Source: an uncultured Magnetospirillum sp. (GTDB lineage: Bacteria > Pseudomonadota > Alphaproteobacteria > Rhodospirillales > Magnetospirillaceae). Taken from it: a stretch of DNA of 40,123 nucleotides. Shown one piece after another: positions 1 to 9,032 of the stretch. The notes below the pieces were generated by a model that saw nothing but the letters and a program-made list of their open reading frames with translations, did no database searches and was not told where the DNA came from. The position numbers and the translations under genes are program-made. The stretch is from positions 1 to 40,123 of the forward strand of contig NZ_CAINTR010000041.1 in the NCBI RefSeq assembly GCF_903853455.1. Reading direction: 5' to 3'. Within the stretch, counting starts at the first letter, position 1. The number at the start of each line of letters is the position of its first letter.

Positions 1-123
1 CCCCGGAAAAATCAGCCCGTGATCCGAAAAGGCCCCCGCCGACGCAAGACCCAGGACGGCGACCAGATCGACGGCACCGGGCCGAGAAAACGGGTCAAGC
101 CATCCCAAAAGGAAGGTGATGGG
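1..123 (-). other. Open segment continuing in frame after the SIR2-NTPase stop, running off the window
   Basis: Directly after the TGA that ends the SIR2-NTPase gene (bases 124-126), the same minus-strand frame stays open for 41 codons to the window edge. It reads as plausible protein (a hydrophobic start, then a stretch rich in Val, Leu, Ala and Gly). It has no ATG near its start; a TTG at about codon 6 is the only early start codon and lacks a clear ribosome binding site. Either it is the rest of the SIR2-NTPase gene cut by a premature stop, or a separate downstream gene beginning with a rare start codon, or chance, since 41 open codons in GC-rich DNA is weak evidence. Confidence 0.3.
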
Positions 124-3100
124 TCAACGTAACAAGCCGCTGCGATTGTGCCGATACGAGGTGCCATCTCGTTCAAAAAGAAAGAGGCTTTTCCGTAGAA
201 TTACACGCACTGCATGGGCGTTATCCGAAGCAAATACTTTTGCAACATCACGACCATCTCGCGAAGCACCTATCCGCGCGAGGAAGTCAGGATATTTGTC
301 GCACATAATATTACGGGCGATCAGAAAGGCGACGCGAGGGTGGTGCGAGAGGGCGAATGTGCTGGCTCTGGTGGAATGAAGGAAATGGACACCTCCCCCC
401 ACCTCGTGGTCACCCGTTTTCTCGGTGAGAATCTCGGGCAGACGCTCGACATCCGAGACGGCGTCGGCCGGGGGGCGGCGCGGCGAGGACAAGTGAAGGA
501 GAGGGATGCGAGTCCCAGGCTGGTAGGCGGCCTCGTTCGTCCCTGGGCGCTGGGGCCGGAAATGGATTGGGAGGCGCGATGGCCAACAGATGATCATGAA
601 GTCAATGGGGGCTGTTGCAAATTCCTCGGCAAAAATGGCCTCCAAGGCACAGCCCAATTGTCCGTTTTTGGCGCGGCCTTTTTCGTCGAAAAAAATGCCG
701 ATGGCATCAATGCATACGAACAGACGGCGTGCGACGCGCTGCTGCTTTCCCAGTCCGGCCCACTCCTCCATCATCGCCCTCAGGCGGGCCAGATGATTGG
801 TCCCCAGCGATGTCCAGCACTCTTCAAGCCGGTCTCGCGCCGCCTTATCCGTAGGCCGGTCAAGGATCGTCACCAGATTGCGGTACAGGAACTCGGTCAG
901 GCGTTCGAAGACCGGCATGACCTGCTGGGTGAAGGACAGATTGAACAGCGCGACGCCCTGCCATTTGTATTGCGGCCGTGCGCGGGCTGGCTGCATTTCC
1001 TTCAATAGGTGGGGAAGGCGTCCCATCCCTTCGTTGTTCATCAGATTGCCGAACAGGCTGCCCTTGCCAGCCCCTCTCCTGCCCACAAGAAGAAGGATGC
1101 GCCGGCCCCGGATTTCTTTGAACTCCTCGGAGTTTCTTAGGGCGCTGCGCAGATCCAGGAAGGCTCGCGACGGCGCGTCCGTATAGAACCGGGTTCGATG
1201 GTGATTGCCGTCCGGTCGACTCGGGACCTGGACGGCGTGATGCAGGAGCAGGTCGAAATTGGTAACCAGCGGCGACTGACCGCGACGTCTGCCGCTCGCG
1301 GCGCTGGCGGCTGATCGGGCGCGGGGAATGCGGTACCAGTCTTTACGCCATCCGTCCCAATCCAGCCGTACTTTCAACAACTTGGCGCTGGCGAATGTGG
1401 AGATGATGGTACTCCAGGCACCTTCCACGGCTATTTTCCATGTCCTAAACTCGCCCTGAAGACGCGGGATATCGGCAGATATTGAAGGGAGCCCGTATAT
1501 ATAGCTTACGGCATGATGGATTACGTCCAATTCTATATTGGTATTCAATTCGTCGTCATCGCTCGCCTCAAGCCATTCAATATGACTCACCGGTGAAAAT
1601 GCGTTGTACGCATGCTCACCGTATTTGCGCTTCAAAGCTTCGATATATTTTTCTTTATGTGAGGATATTTCAGCGCTATATCCTTCATCGTCTTTATCTG
1701 TACGCATCGGCAGATCAAGATATTTCAGAATTGCTCTTGTGATGACGTGCATTTGGTGGAGCCAGTCATTGATCAGCTTTTCCGTGCGGCCCAGGCTGAC
1801 GGTGGCGCGACCGTAATGGGTGGCGTAGACGCCATAACGGCCAAGCAGTGAAATCTTTTCCTTGATCTGCATTTCGGGGCTTTGCAGACCCGGCATCAGG
1901 GCAATGGCCGTGTGTTTGCCGAAATTTCTCGGTGTACTCATGAATTCGCGCAAGGGGCGGAGCAGGTCGCCTTCGGTCATGCCCAGCCCGACGAAAAGCA
2001 AGGGGTGAGCGCCAAATGCGAACTGGATGGCATTGTTCACAAGATCGCGATCCGGCCCCGCCCGGAAATAGCGACATTGGTAGTCACTCTCGGTGACCAG
2101 CAATCCTTGGCCTGGTTCGCCATCCTCCGGCCCGCCTTTGACGCTGCCATGCAGGTGCAGCACTCCTGGCCGCTTTTCGGTGGCTCCCGCCAGGAAGGCG
2201 ATCACCTCGCCGGTCCGGCTGCCGTCGAAGACGATCTCGCTGAACGGGGCCGGCTCACTGCAAGGGCTAGCACTGGCTTTCGTTGCAGCGTCCTTACTCG
2301 TCCGGGCATCCAGGTACCGGGCGATCTCCCGATCATAGTTGGTGGTCAGGAAGCTGTAGATTTCAAGCCGTTCGCTGAGAAGGCGGATGGGGTCCCGGTA
2401 AAGATGGAATATGTCCTCTCGCTGGGTGGAGGGAGGATTCTTCTTCACGGTTTCTTTCATATAGTTGAGAGGTATTTCACACCCACCCCCAGTCTTTTTG
2501 TCATGACGTAGGGCGGAGAGAGCCGCTGCAAACAAATACCGGCGTTGCGGCAGACGTATAGCGCGCTCTTTTTTCGGATCATTTGCATGATCTTGAATTA
2601 TGTTCTTGAATATGTTGTATGTGGTGTCTCCACAGGTAATGTTTCGTAGCCATGTCGAAACTTCTATGAAGAACGCATCGACTGTGAATGCGCCGGCACA
2701 TTGTTTTTCGCCGCCGTCACTTTCTACTAACTCTTTAAAAAACTTGGCGATATCCGCGTCCCTTGCCTGTCCAAGAACCTCCGCCTGTTCCAGAATCTGA
2801 ATCGCATGGCCAGAGTCATCGCTCATCATGTCGATGAGTTTCTGGCGGGAGGGGGTGGGGGGATCGCCGTCTTTGTCCGCCCATTGCCGGCGGACTTCGG
2901 CCGTAATCTGCTCACAAAGTTGGAAGATGATCAGGTAGTCTTCGGACTTGAGATCGGCCCAGTTCTTTGTCAAATCCACTAGGTTTTCGTGCAGGCGCTT
3001 GACCTCTTCGGCATTGTTGTTGTTGGCCGCAATTTCCATCGCCTGATCCAGCAGCATGCGGACCATGGCCTCCCAGCCGATCCTGCCATAGGACATAGAC

Positions 3101-3276
3101 GCGCCGGCTCCCACGAAGGCCGTGACTCCGCCAATATTGAGGGCGCGGGACAGGATGACGGTCGCATGGCTCTCGATCAGTTCAGGATCCATGGTCTGGC
3201 GCAGGTACTCGAACGCATAGGGCCAGCTCTTGAGCTGCTTCCTCGCCTCGGTGTCTTCATCCTGCTGATCCGCCAT
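124..3276 (-). CDS. SIR2-like domain / P-loop NTPase protein, candidate anti-phage effector
   Basis: The protein has 1050 residues. The N-terminal half carries SIR2 (NAD-binding/NADase) signatures: GAGAS at about 56-60, TTNYD at about 311-315, HLHGS at about 374-378 and FVGLGMTEGDLL at about 428-439. The C-terminal third has a Walker A loop GRRGAGKGS at about 732-740 and a Walker B-like strand ending in Asp at about 857. In known defence proteins (SIR2-STAND/Avs, DSR, Thoeris ThsA) a SIR2 domain depletes NAD when a sensor domain recognises phage; that role here is inference. The NTPase part ends soon after Walker B, without the long repeat-rich sensor usual in STAND proteins. A ribosome binding site AAGGAG lies about 8 bases before the ATG. 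Bases 1500-2800 are clearly richer in A/T than the neighbouring genes, which suggests horizontal acquisition. Confidence 0.8.
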   Translation of the reverse strand: MADQQDEDTEARKQLKSWPYAFEYLRQTMDPELIESHATVILSRALNIGGVTAFVGAGASMSYGRIGWEAMVRMLLDQAMEIAANNNNAEEVKRLHENLVDLTKNWADLKSEDYLIIFQLCEQITAEVRRQWADKDGDPPTPSRQKLIDMMSDDSGHAIQILEQAEVLGQARDADIAKFFKELVESDGGEKQCAGAFTVDAFFIEVSTWLRNITCGDTTYNIFKNIIQDHANDPKKERAIRLPQRRYLFAAALSALRHDKKTGGGCEIPLNYMKETVKKNPPSTQREDIFHLYRDPIRLLSERLEIYSFLTTNYDREIARYLDARTSKDAATKASASPCSEPAPFSEIVFDGSRTGEVIAFLAGATEKRPGVLHLHGSVKGGPEDGEPGQGLLVTESDYQCRYFRAGPDRDLVNNAIQFAFGAHPLLFVGLGMTEGDLLRPLREFMSTPRNFGKHTAIALMPGLQSPEMQIKEKISLLGRYGVYATHYGRATVSLGRTEKLINDWLHQMHVITRAILKYLDLPMRTDKDDEGYSAEISSHKEKYIEALKRKYGEHAYNAFSPVSHIEWLEASDDDELNTNIELDVIHHAVSYIYGLPSISADIPRLQGEFRTWKIAVEGAWSTIISTFASAKLLKVRLDWDGWRKDWYRIPRARSAASAASGRRRGQSPLVTNFDLLLHHAVQVPSRPDGNHHRTRFYTDAPSRAFLDLRSALRNSEEFKEIRGRRILLLVGRRGAGKGSLFGNLMNNEGMGRLPHLLKEMQPARARPQYKWQGVALFNLSFTQQVMPVFERLTEFLYRNLVTILDRPTDKAARDRLEECWTSLGTNHLARLRAMMEEWAGLGKQQRVARRLFVCIDAIGIFFDEKGRAKNGQLGCALEAIFAEEFATAPIDFMIICWPSRLPIHFRPQRPGTNEAAYQPGTRIPLLHLSSPRRPPADAVSDVERLPEILTEKTGDHEVGGGVHFLHSTRASTFALSHHPRVAFLIARNIMCDKYPDFLARIGASRDGRDVAKVFASDNAHAVRVILRKSLFLFERDGTSYRHNRSGLLR

Positions 3277-3626
3277 GAGGATGCTCCTTCACGAACAATC
3301 CGCCGAAGGAAACGGACGCCGCGTCACAGGCGGTCGCATTTCCGACTTTCCCGGCCATCGCCTGCTCTAGCAAATCGCGCAACACGCAAAGCGGGATAAA
3401 TCAGTCTTGCACTTTATGCGTAACGCGGCAATGGGTATTGATTGTCGATCTCCAGAGATACGGCCTCATACTTTCAGCAATGGACGGACGCACCAAGGTG
3501 AGTTGGAGGCGCGCCCACCGGAGTGGTGTAGGAGCCGGTATCGGAAAGCGGGAAGAACCGGAGCAGAGCCCAATTCCCCAACCGCCCATACGCCCTTCCC
3601 CTTCGCCCTCCCATGACGATGACCGT
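3277..3626. other. Intergenic region upstream of the SIR2-NTPase gene
   Basis: About 350 bases separate the SIR2-NTPase start from the aspS terminator. The ribosome binding site of the SIR2 gene lies at its left edge. No convincing -35/-10 pair, RNA gene, attachment site or protein-coding stretch was recognised. Short open frames cross it on both strands but have neither ribosome binding sites nor familiar protein features. Confidence 0.5.
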
Positions 3627-3651
3627 AAAAAAAGAGGGCCGAGAGGCCCCC
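3627..3651 (-). terminator. Rho-independent terminator of aspS
   Basis: Read on the minus strand, a GGGCC stem closes over a 4-base loop (TCTC) and is followed by CTC and a run of seven T (plus-strand A-run at 3627-3633). It lies about 30 bases past the aspS stop. A weaker T-run on the other side could give some stop in the plus direction. Confidence 0.8.
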
Positions 3652-3680
3652 TTTTCCATGTCCGGCAAGCAGGAAGGGCC

Positions 3681-5477
3681 TCAGCCCTCCTTGACCTCTT
3701 TCTTCGGCTTGGGCAGGTCGAGCTTGATGTGCAGTTCGCGCAGCCGCTCGGGCGTCACTTCGGCGGGGGCCTGCATCAGCAGGTCCTGGGCCTGCTGATT
3801 CATGGGGAACAGGATGACTTCCCGGATATTGGGCTCGTCGGCCAGCAGCATGACGATGCGGTCGATGCCGGGGGCCGAGCCGCCGTGGGGCGGAGCGCCG
3901 AACTTGAAGGCGTTGAGCATGCCGCCGAAATGCTCCTCCACATGGGCGGCGGAATAGCCGGCGATCTCGAACGCCTTGTACATGATGTCGGGGCGATGGT
4001 TGCGGATGGCGCCCGACGACAGTTCGACGCCGTTGCAGACGATGTCGTACTGGTAGGCGTTGATGGTCAGCGGGTCCTGGTTCAACAGCGCGTCCATGCC
4101 GCCCTGGGGCATGGAGAACGGGTTGTGGGAGAACTCGATCTGGCCGGTTTCCTCGTTACGCTCGTACATGGGGAAATCCACGGTCCAGCAGAACTTGAAC
4201 ACGTCCTTTTCCAGCAGGTCCAACTCGTTGGCGAGCTTGGTGCGGACCAGACCGGCGAACTTGGCGGCCGGCAGCTCCTTGTCGCAGGCGAAGAACACTG
4301 CGTCGCCGTCCTTGAGGCCGGCGGCTTCCTTGATCGCCGCCACCCGCTCGGGCTCCAGGTTCTTGGCGATGGGGCCCTTGGGACCGTCGGCGGCGAACTG
4401 GACATAGCCCAGGCCGCCGGCGCCGTTCTCGCGCGCCCATTCGTTCAGCTTGTCGAACCACGAGCGCGGCTGGCCGGCGGCGCCGGGGGCCGGAATGGCG
4501 CGCACCACGCCGCCCTTGTCCACCAGCTTGGCGAACAGGCCGAAGCCGGAGCCGCGGAACGGCTCGGTCACGTCGGCGATGACGATGGGATTGCGCAGGT
4601 CGGGCTTGTCCGAGCCGTATTTCAGCATGGACTCGGCATAGGCGATGCGGGGGAACGGCGCCGGCGTCACGGCGCGGCCCTGGCCGAATTCCTTGAACAC
4701 GCCTTCCAGCACCGGCTCGATGGCGGCGAAGACGTCGTCCTGGGTGCAGTAGCTCATCTCGAAATCGAGCTGGTAGAACTCGCCCGGCGAGCGGTCGGCG
4801 CGGCCGGCTTCGTCGCGGAAGCACGGCGCCACCTGGAAGTACTTGTCGAATCCGGCGACCATCAGCAACTGCTTGAACTGCTGCGGCGCCTGGGGCAGGG
4901 CGTAGAACTTGCCGGGATGGATGCGCGACGGCACCAGGTAGTCGCGAGCGCCTTCCGGCGACGACGCGGTCAGGATCGGGGTCTGGAACTCGGTGAAGCC
5001 CTGGTCCTGCATGGCGCGGCGCAGGTAGGAGATCACCCGCGAGCGCAGCATCATGTTGGCGTGAACGCCTTCCCGGCGCAGATCGAGGAAGCGGTATTTC
5101 AGCCGCATGTCCTCGGGATATTCCTGGTCGCCGGCCACCTGGATCGGCAGCGGATCGGCGATGGACTGGATCTCGATCTCGGCCACCTGGATTTCGATCT
5201 CGCCGGTGGGCAGGCGGGAATTGATGGTCTCGGCCGAGCGCTTCACCACCTTGCCGGTGACGGTGATGACGCTTTCGGGCCGCGCCTTCTCCAGCACCTG
5301 GAACACCGGGCTGGAAATATCCAACACGCACTGGGTGATGCCGTAGTGGTCGCGCAAATCCACGAACAGCAGATTGCCGTGATCGCGCTTGCGGTGGACC
5401 CAGCCCGACAGGCGGGATTGGATGCCGGCATCGGCGGCCTTCAACTGGCCACAAGTGTGCGTGCGGTAGGCGTGCAT
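3681..5477 (-). CDS. aspS: Aspartate--tRNA ligase
   Basis: This 598-residue class IIb aminoacyl-tRNA synthetase charges tRNA with aspartate in the cytoplasm. The N-terminal anticodon-binding OB fold is visible ([20 protein letters not shown]). It is followed by motif 2 ([19 protein letters not shown]) and motif 3 near the C-terminus ([19 protein letters not shown]), with the bacterial insertion domain between them. Length matches the bacterial family. The start at 5477 is chosen because the protein then begins MHAYRTH, like relatives, with GAAGG about 7 bases upstream; a longer frame to 5549 adds 24 unlikely residues. It may be non-discriminating (also making Asp-tRNA(Asn)), as in many alphaproteobacteria; the window does not settle that. 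Confidence 0.97.
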   Translation of the reverse strand: MHAYRTHTCGQLKAADAGIQSRLSGWVHRKRDHGNLLFVDLRDHYGITQCVLDISSPVFQVLEKARPESVITVTGKVVKRSAETINSRLPTGEIEIQVAEIEIQSIADPLPIQVAGDQEYPEDMRLKYRFLDLRREGVHANMMLRSRVISYLRRAMQDQGFTEFQTPILTASSPEGARDYLVPSRIHPGKFYALPQAPQQFKQLLMVAGFDKYFQVAPCFRDEAGRADRSPGEFYQLDFEMSYCTQDDVFAAIEPVLEGVFKEFGQGRAVTPAPFPRIAYAESMLKYGSDKPDLRNPIVIADVTEPFRGSGFGLFAKLVDKGGVVRAIPAPGAAGQPRSWFDKLNEWARENGAGGLGYVQFAADGPKGPIAKNLEPERVAAIKEAAGLKDGDAVFFACDKELPAAKFAGLVRTKLANELDLLEKDVFKFCWTVDFPMYERNEETGQIEFSHNPFSMPQGGMDALLNQDPLTINAYQYDIVCNGVELSSGAIRNHRPDIMYKAFEIAGYSAAHVEEHFGGMLNAFKFGAPPHGGSAPGIDRIVMLLADEPNIREVILFPMNQQAQDLLMQAPAEVTPERLRELHIKLDLPKPKKEVKEG

Positions 5478-5562
5478 GAGGAACCTTCTCGGACCGGGAC
5501 GGTGAAACCCGGAAGAAGGCATCCCGGCCCCATATTTGTCAAGAAGCACATATGCCCCTCAA

Positions 5563-5661
5563 GCGCCGGGCGGGCCACTTCCGTGGCCCTTGGCTCCCGC
5601 GCCACACGGCGCGCCGGCCTTTGGCCGCAACTCCGAGCCAATGAAAAGGTTCATTGGCTCG
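5563..5661 (+). repeat. Three-hairpin dispersed repeat, copy A
   Basis: This intergenic element lies between aspS and the divergent receiver gene. It contains GGGCCAC(TTCC)GTGGCCC at 5572-5589, CGCGCC(ACAC)GGCGCG at 5598-5613, a small CGGCC(TTT)GGCCG at 5615-5627, and a perfect 12-bp stem CGAGCCAATGAA(AAGG)TTCATTGGCTCG at 5634-5661. The spacer CTTGGCT and the left boundary GCGCCGGGC are shared with a second copy at 35660-35764 on the other strand, whose stems differ in sequence yet still pair. It could be a REP-like DNA element or a structured RNA; no family was recognised. Confidence 0.75.
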
Positions 5662-5778
5662 TCGCTCTAACCGATTGTTTACGACTCGCCGGCATACTGG
5701 CCTCAAGTCATCCGATTGGCGCGCGATCGGAGGGCCCGGCGACCAGAAGGTCGTCCACTCTTGCCAGGATGGTAAGCC

Positions 5779-6744
5779 ATGTCACACGACTTCCAGAGTG
5801 TGCGCGTATTGCTGCGCAACCCCGATTCCCACAGCCGCGAAATCGTCACCGGCACCCTCGCCAACCACGGGTGCCGCCAGATGGTCACCGCCGACCACGG
5901 TGGCGAGGTCGACCATTATCTCCACGCCGACATGATCGACCTGCTGATCTGCGACGCCGACCAGGGGCTGCAGGACGCTTGCGACACGGTTCGACAGATG
6001 CGCAACCGCTCCGACGGCGACAACAGCTTCGCTTTGTCCATCATCCTGGCCCAACGGCCCGATCCCGCCGCAATCGCCCATCTGATCGACAGCGGCACCG
6101 ACGCCATCCTGGTCAAGCCGTTCCAGCCGGCGGCGCTGGCGGAGCGCATCACCAGCCTGATCCAGGGCCGCAGGCCTTTCGTCGTCACCTCCGTCTATGT
6201 CGGTCCCGAACGGCGCGGCGACGGCGTGCGCCCCGGCACCGAGACCGCGCCCCGGGTCCTGGTTCCCAATCCGCTGCGGGAGACGGTCCTGGCCACGACC
6301 AGCCGCGACGATCTGCGCCGCAAGGTCCGCAGCGCCTGGGAGGTGGTCAACGAGCATCGTATCGAAGGCCAGACCCGCCATCTCGCCTGGCTGGTCAAGC
6401 GCGTCGGCGAGGCCTTCGCCAGCCGCCCCCCCGCCGCCGAGGCCGCAATCCTGCTGTCGCAACTGCTGAACAGCGCATCGGAGTTGCGGCTGCGGGTGGC
6501 CGGCACCGGCTTCGACCATGTCGCCCATCTCGCCACCACCATGATCGAGATCTGCTACGGCCTGGGCCAGGCCATCGACCGCCCCGATCCCCGTTGGCTG
6601 GCGGTGTTGCCCAAGGTGGCCGACGCCGTCGCCAAGGCGTTCGACCGCGAGCGCGATGCCGTCCACTCCAGCCGCCGGATCAGCGAGGCCGTCGCCAACC
6701 GGACCCGCTCCGAATTCCCCGAGATCATGCGGGCGTATCATTGA
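5779..6744 (+). CDS. Receiver-domain protein with a helical C-terminal domain
   Basis: The protein has 321 residues. The first ~125 form a response-regulator receiver-like domain: LLICDAD places a phospho-acceptor candidate at Asp59, and LVKPF gives the conserved Lys at 113. The usual acidic pair at the N-terminal end is replaced (LLRNPDS), so phosphorylation may be altered. The remaining ~195 residues are mostly helical, with no recognised DNA-binding or catalytic domain. It probably acts as a signalling adaptor; partners are unknown. The ATG follows AGGATGG. The gene diverges from aspS across a region holding the hairpin repeat and ends just before a strong bidirectional hairpin. Confidence 0.8.
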   Translation: MSHDFQSVRVLLRNPDSHSREIVTGTLANHGCRQMVTADHGGEVDHYLHADMIDLLICDADQGLQDACDTVRQMRNRSDGDNSFALSIILAQRPDPAAIAHLIDSGTDAILVKPFQPAALAERITSLIQGRRPFVVTSVYVGPERRGDGVRPGTETAPRVLVPNPLRETVLATTSRDDLRRKVRSAWEVVNEHRIEGQTRHLAWLVKRVGEAFASRPPAAEAAILLSQLLNSASELRLRVAGTGFDHVAHLATTMIEICYGLGQAIDRPDPRWLAVLPKVADAVAKAFDRERDAVHSSRRISEAVANRTRSEFPEIMRAYH

Positions 6745-6749
6745 AACAG

Positions 6750-6785
6750 AAAAAAAGGGCGGGCCCGCGACGACCGGGCCCGCCC
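6750..6785 (-). terminator. Strong terminator between convergent genes
   Basis: A perfect 11-bp stem (GGGCGGGCCCG at 6757-6767 with CGGGCCCGCCC at 6775-6785) encloses a 7-base loop. On the minus strand it is followed by seven T (6750-6756), so it mainly ends the lipoprotein gene, but it also lies just past the receiver gene stop. Confidence 0.85.
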
Positions 6786-6791
6786 CCGATA

Positions 6792-7670
6792 TTACGGACC
6801 GGTCTGCGCCGAAACACCCGATCCCGTGGTAACCACCGTAAGCTGACCGGTAGTGAACTGAATTGCCTTGTTCAGCCGGTCGATGGCCACCTGGTCGCCG
6901 TTGGCCAGAGTCAATTGGTTCCGCAGCATCTGAAGCTTGCCCTGAAGCTCTTCCACGGTTGACGGCCGCCGGTTGGCATGGGTCAGCCCCTCGACCCCGG
7001 CATAGAACGAGCAGAGATCGTGGTATTCGACGATATCCGCCAGAAGTCCCTCGCCGGTGTAGTCGGCCATCGACTTGTCGCGAAGAACCTTCATCTGGTC
7101 CAGCTTGGCTTGCCGCTGCTGGTCGATCTGGAAAAGGATCGCCGAAGACAGCTGCTGCTGATAGATATTGTCGCGCACATTGGAATGCAGGCCGCTGACC
7201 AGCCCGGCCGTTCCCGCCAAAGCTCGCGCCGCGTCGGCTCCGGTCACGATGGCCCCCACCGCCCCCAGAGTGGTCGCGACGCCGCTGAAGCCGAGATCGA
7301 TACCCGCCGCGGTCGCCATGATTTCGTCCTTGTGCTGGGCACAGACCTGGGCGGACAGGCCGACAAGGTGGTCCATCAGCCGGTTGCGGCAGGCGACGGA
7401 ATTGTCGGTCACAGGATAAAGGGTTTTGAAAGAGCAGTTTCCGTCCAGTGTGCCGTCGGTCACATCGAACGGAATGATCGTCGGCCGGATTGTCTTGCCG
7501 GCTTCATACTGAGCCCCTCCCTTTTTTGTGACATCCGCCCCACCCTGAACCACCGGGCGAACCTGATAATTTTGATCCCACCAATCCGCGGCCCCGCAGC
7601 CTGACAGGGCCCCGACCACCAAGAGCGCGGCGAACGAATTTGCTGCAGATCTTCTATTTATCAATACCAT
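6792..7670 (-). CDS. Putative lipoprotein of unknown function
   Basis: The protein has 292 residues. The N-terminus is a lipoprotein signal: positive residues (INRR), a hydrophobic stretch, and a lipobox LSGC with the modified Cys at residue 25. The mature part contains a Gly/Ala-rich hydrophobic segment (GVATTLGAVGAIVTG), several cysteines and a Gln-rich helical region (YQQQLSSAILFQIDQQRQ). No family was recognised. A GGGGAG ribosome binding site lies about 10 bases before the ATG. It is transcribed alone and ends at the hairpin at 6750-6785. Role in the envelope is inferred only from the lipobox. Confidence 0.8.
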   Translation of the reverse strand: MVLINRRSAANSFAALLVVGALSGCGAADWWDQNYQVRPVVQGGADVTKKGGAQYEAGKTIRPTIIPFDVTDGTLDGNCSFKTLYPVTDNSVACRNRLMDHLVGLSAQVCAQHKDEIMATAAGIDLGFSGVATTLGAVGAIVTGADAARALAGTAGLVSGLHSNVRDNIYQQQLSSAILFQIDQQRQAKLDQMKVLRDKSMADYTGEGLLADIVEYHDLCSFYAGVEGLTHANRRPSTVEELQGKLQMLRNQLTLANGDQVAIDRLNKAIQFTTGQLTVVTTGSGVSAQTGP

Positions 7671-7807
7671 AACACATATCTCCCCTCTTTAGACTTCCCA
7701 TCAAATCGATCATACCCGATGAGAATGCGAAACATAATTCTTTCCCTCATTATGATATGTCGCTGGATCGCCGTTTTTGCCGCCACCTCCTTGCGCGCTC
7801 GCGGCTC

Positions 7808-7822
7808 AGAGTGTATCACTCT
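7808..7822. promoter_or_regulatory. Perfect palindrome just before the rnd start
   Basis: AGAGTG-TAT-CACTCT, two 6-base arms with a 3-base centre, ends 3 bases before the preferred rnd start codon. It lies where a ribosome would load and could be an operator or a short hairpin that limits initiation. No Shine-Dalgarno sequence is visible in the same stretch. Confidence 0.35.
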
Positions 7823-7825
7823 TGC

Positions 7826-9031
7826 ATGCCGATGATCTCAGACACCGCCTCGCTCGCCGCCTTCTGCCAGCGCCTGAAGACCGCCAGTTTCATCACCGTC
7901 GATACCGAATTCATGCGGGAGAAGACGTACTGGCCGATTCTGTGCCTGGTGCAGTTGGGCGGCCCCGACGAAGCCCGCGCCATCGACCCGCTGGCCCCCG
8001 GCATGGATCTGACGCCGCTCTACGAGCTGATGGCCGACACCAATGTCCTGAAGGTCTTTCACGCCGCCCGCCAGGACGTGGAAATCTTCCTGCATCAGTC
8101 CGGCGCCATTCCGACGCCGATCTTCGACACCCAGATCGCCGCCATGGTGTGCGGCTTCGGCGATGCGGTCGGCTACGAGACCCTGGCCTCGCAATTGGCC
8201 AAGGCTCGCATCGACAAGACCATGCGTTTCACCGATTGGGCCATGCGGCCGCTGTCGGAAAAGCAGGTGCAGTACGCCCTGGCCGATGTCACCCATCTGC
8301 GCGTCGCCTATGAAAAGCTGGTGCGCAAGGTGGAAAAGAACGGCCGGCTGGAATGGCTGAGCGAGGAAATGGCCCTGCTGACCGAGCCAGGCACCTACCG
8401 GGTCGATCCCGAGCATGCCTGGAAGCGCTTGAAACCCCGCTCCACCTCGCCCCGCTTCCTGGGCGTGCTGAAGGAGCTGGCGGCGTGGCGCGAGCGCGAG
8501 GCGCAGGACCGCGACCTGCCGCGCCAGCGGGTGCTGCGCGACGAGACCCTGACCGAAATCGCCGCCCACCACCCCACCGACGTTAACGAGCTGGGCCGCA
8601 CGCGCGGCATCGGCAAGGGTCTGGTGGAAGGCAAGATGGGCCAGGCTATCCTGGAGGCGGTCAAGCGCGGCGTCGACATTCCCGAGAGCCAGTGCCCCAC
8701 GCCGCCGGACCGGGTCGAAGTGCCCAAGGGCCTGGGTCCGGTGGTCGATCTGTTGAAGGTGCTGCTGAAGATGAAGTGCGACGAGCACGGCGTCGCCAGC
8801 AAGCTGGTGGCCAATTCCGCCGATATCGACGCCATCGCCTCCGACGACAACGCCAATGTGGGCGCGCTGCGGCCCGGCTGGCGCCGCGATCTGTTCGGCG
8901 AGGATGCCCTGAAGCTCAAGCACGGTCGCCTCGGCCTCGGCTTTTGCACCGACGGCCGCCGGTTGCGGCTGATCCCCTCCGAGCCGGTGGACCCCACCCC
9001 GCCCCCGGCGGCCGCCATCATCCTCGACTGA
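7826..9031 (+). CDS. rnd: Ribonuclease D
   Basis: This 401-residue 3'-5' exoribonuclease of the DEDD superfamily trims tRNA and other stable RNA 3' ends. Motif I is visible (FITVDTEFMRE), then motif II (VFHAARQDVEIF) and motif III (YALADVTHLRVAYEKL), followed by an HRDC-type helical domain (WREREAQDRDLPRQRVLRDETL). The start at 7826 (MPMISDTASL) is preferred over the upstream ATG at 7757, which adds an Arg/His-rich stretch unlike the family; 7832 is also possible. No good ribosome binding site is seen for any of them, and a short palindrome lies immediately upstream. The next gene starts 1 base after the stop, so the two are probably cotranscribed. Confidence 0.93.
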   Translation: MPMISDTASLAAFCQRLKTASFITVDTEFMREKTYWPILCLVQLGGPDEARAIDPLAPGMDLTPLYELMADTNVLKVFHAARQDVEIFLHQSGAIPTPIFDTQIAAMVCGFGDAVGYETLASQLAKARIDKTMRFTDWAMRPLSEKQVQYALADVTHLRVAYEKLVRKVEKNGRLEWLSEEMALLTEPGTYRVDPEHAWKRLKPRSTSPRFLGVLKELAAWREREAQDRDLPRQRVLRDETLTEIAAHHPTDVNELGRTRGIGKGLVEGKMGQAILEAVKRGVDIPESQCPTPPDRVEVPKGLGPVVDLLKVLLKMKCDEHGVASKLVANSADIDAIASDDNANVGALRPGWRRDLFGEDALKLKHGRLGLGFCTDGRRLRLIPSEPVDPTPPPAAAIILD

Positions 9032-9032
9032 C

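Noticed and set aside
3438-6962. Very long open frame (1174 codons) on the plus strand opposite aspS
   Set aside because: It is a GC-rich antisense shadow of aspS and also overlaps the receiver gene in another frame; the composition is low-complexity and no family is recognisable.
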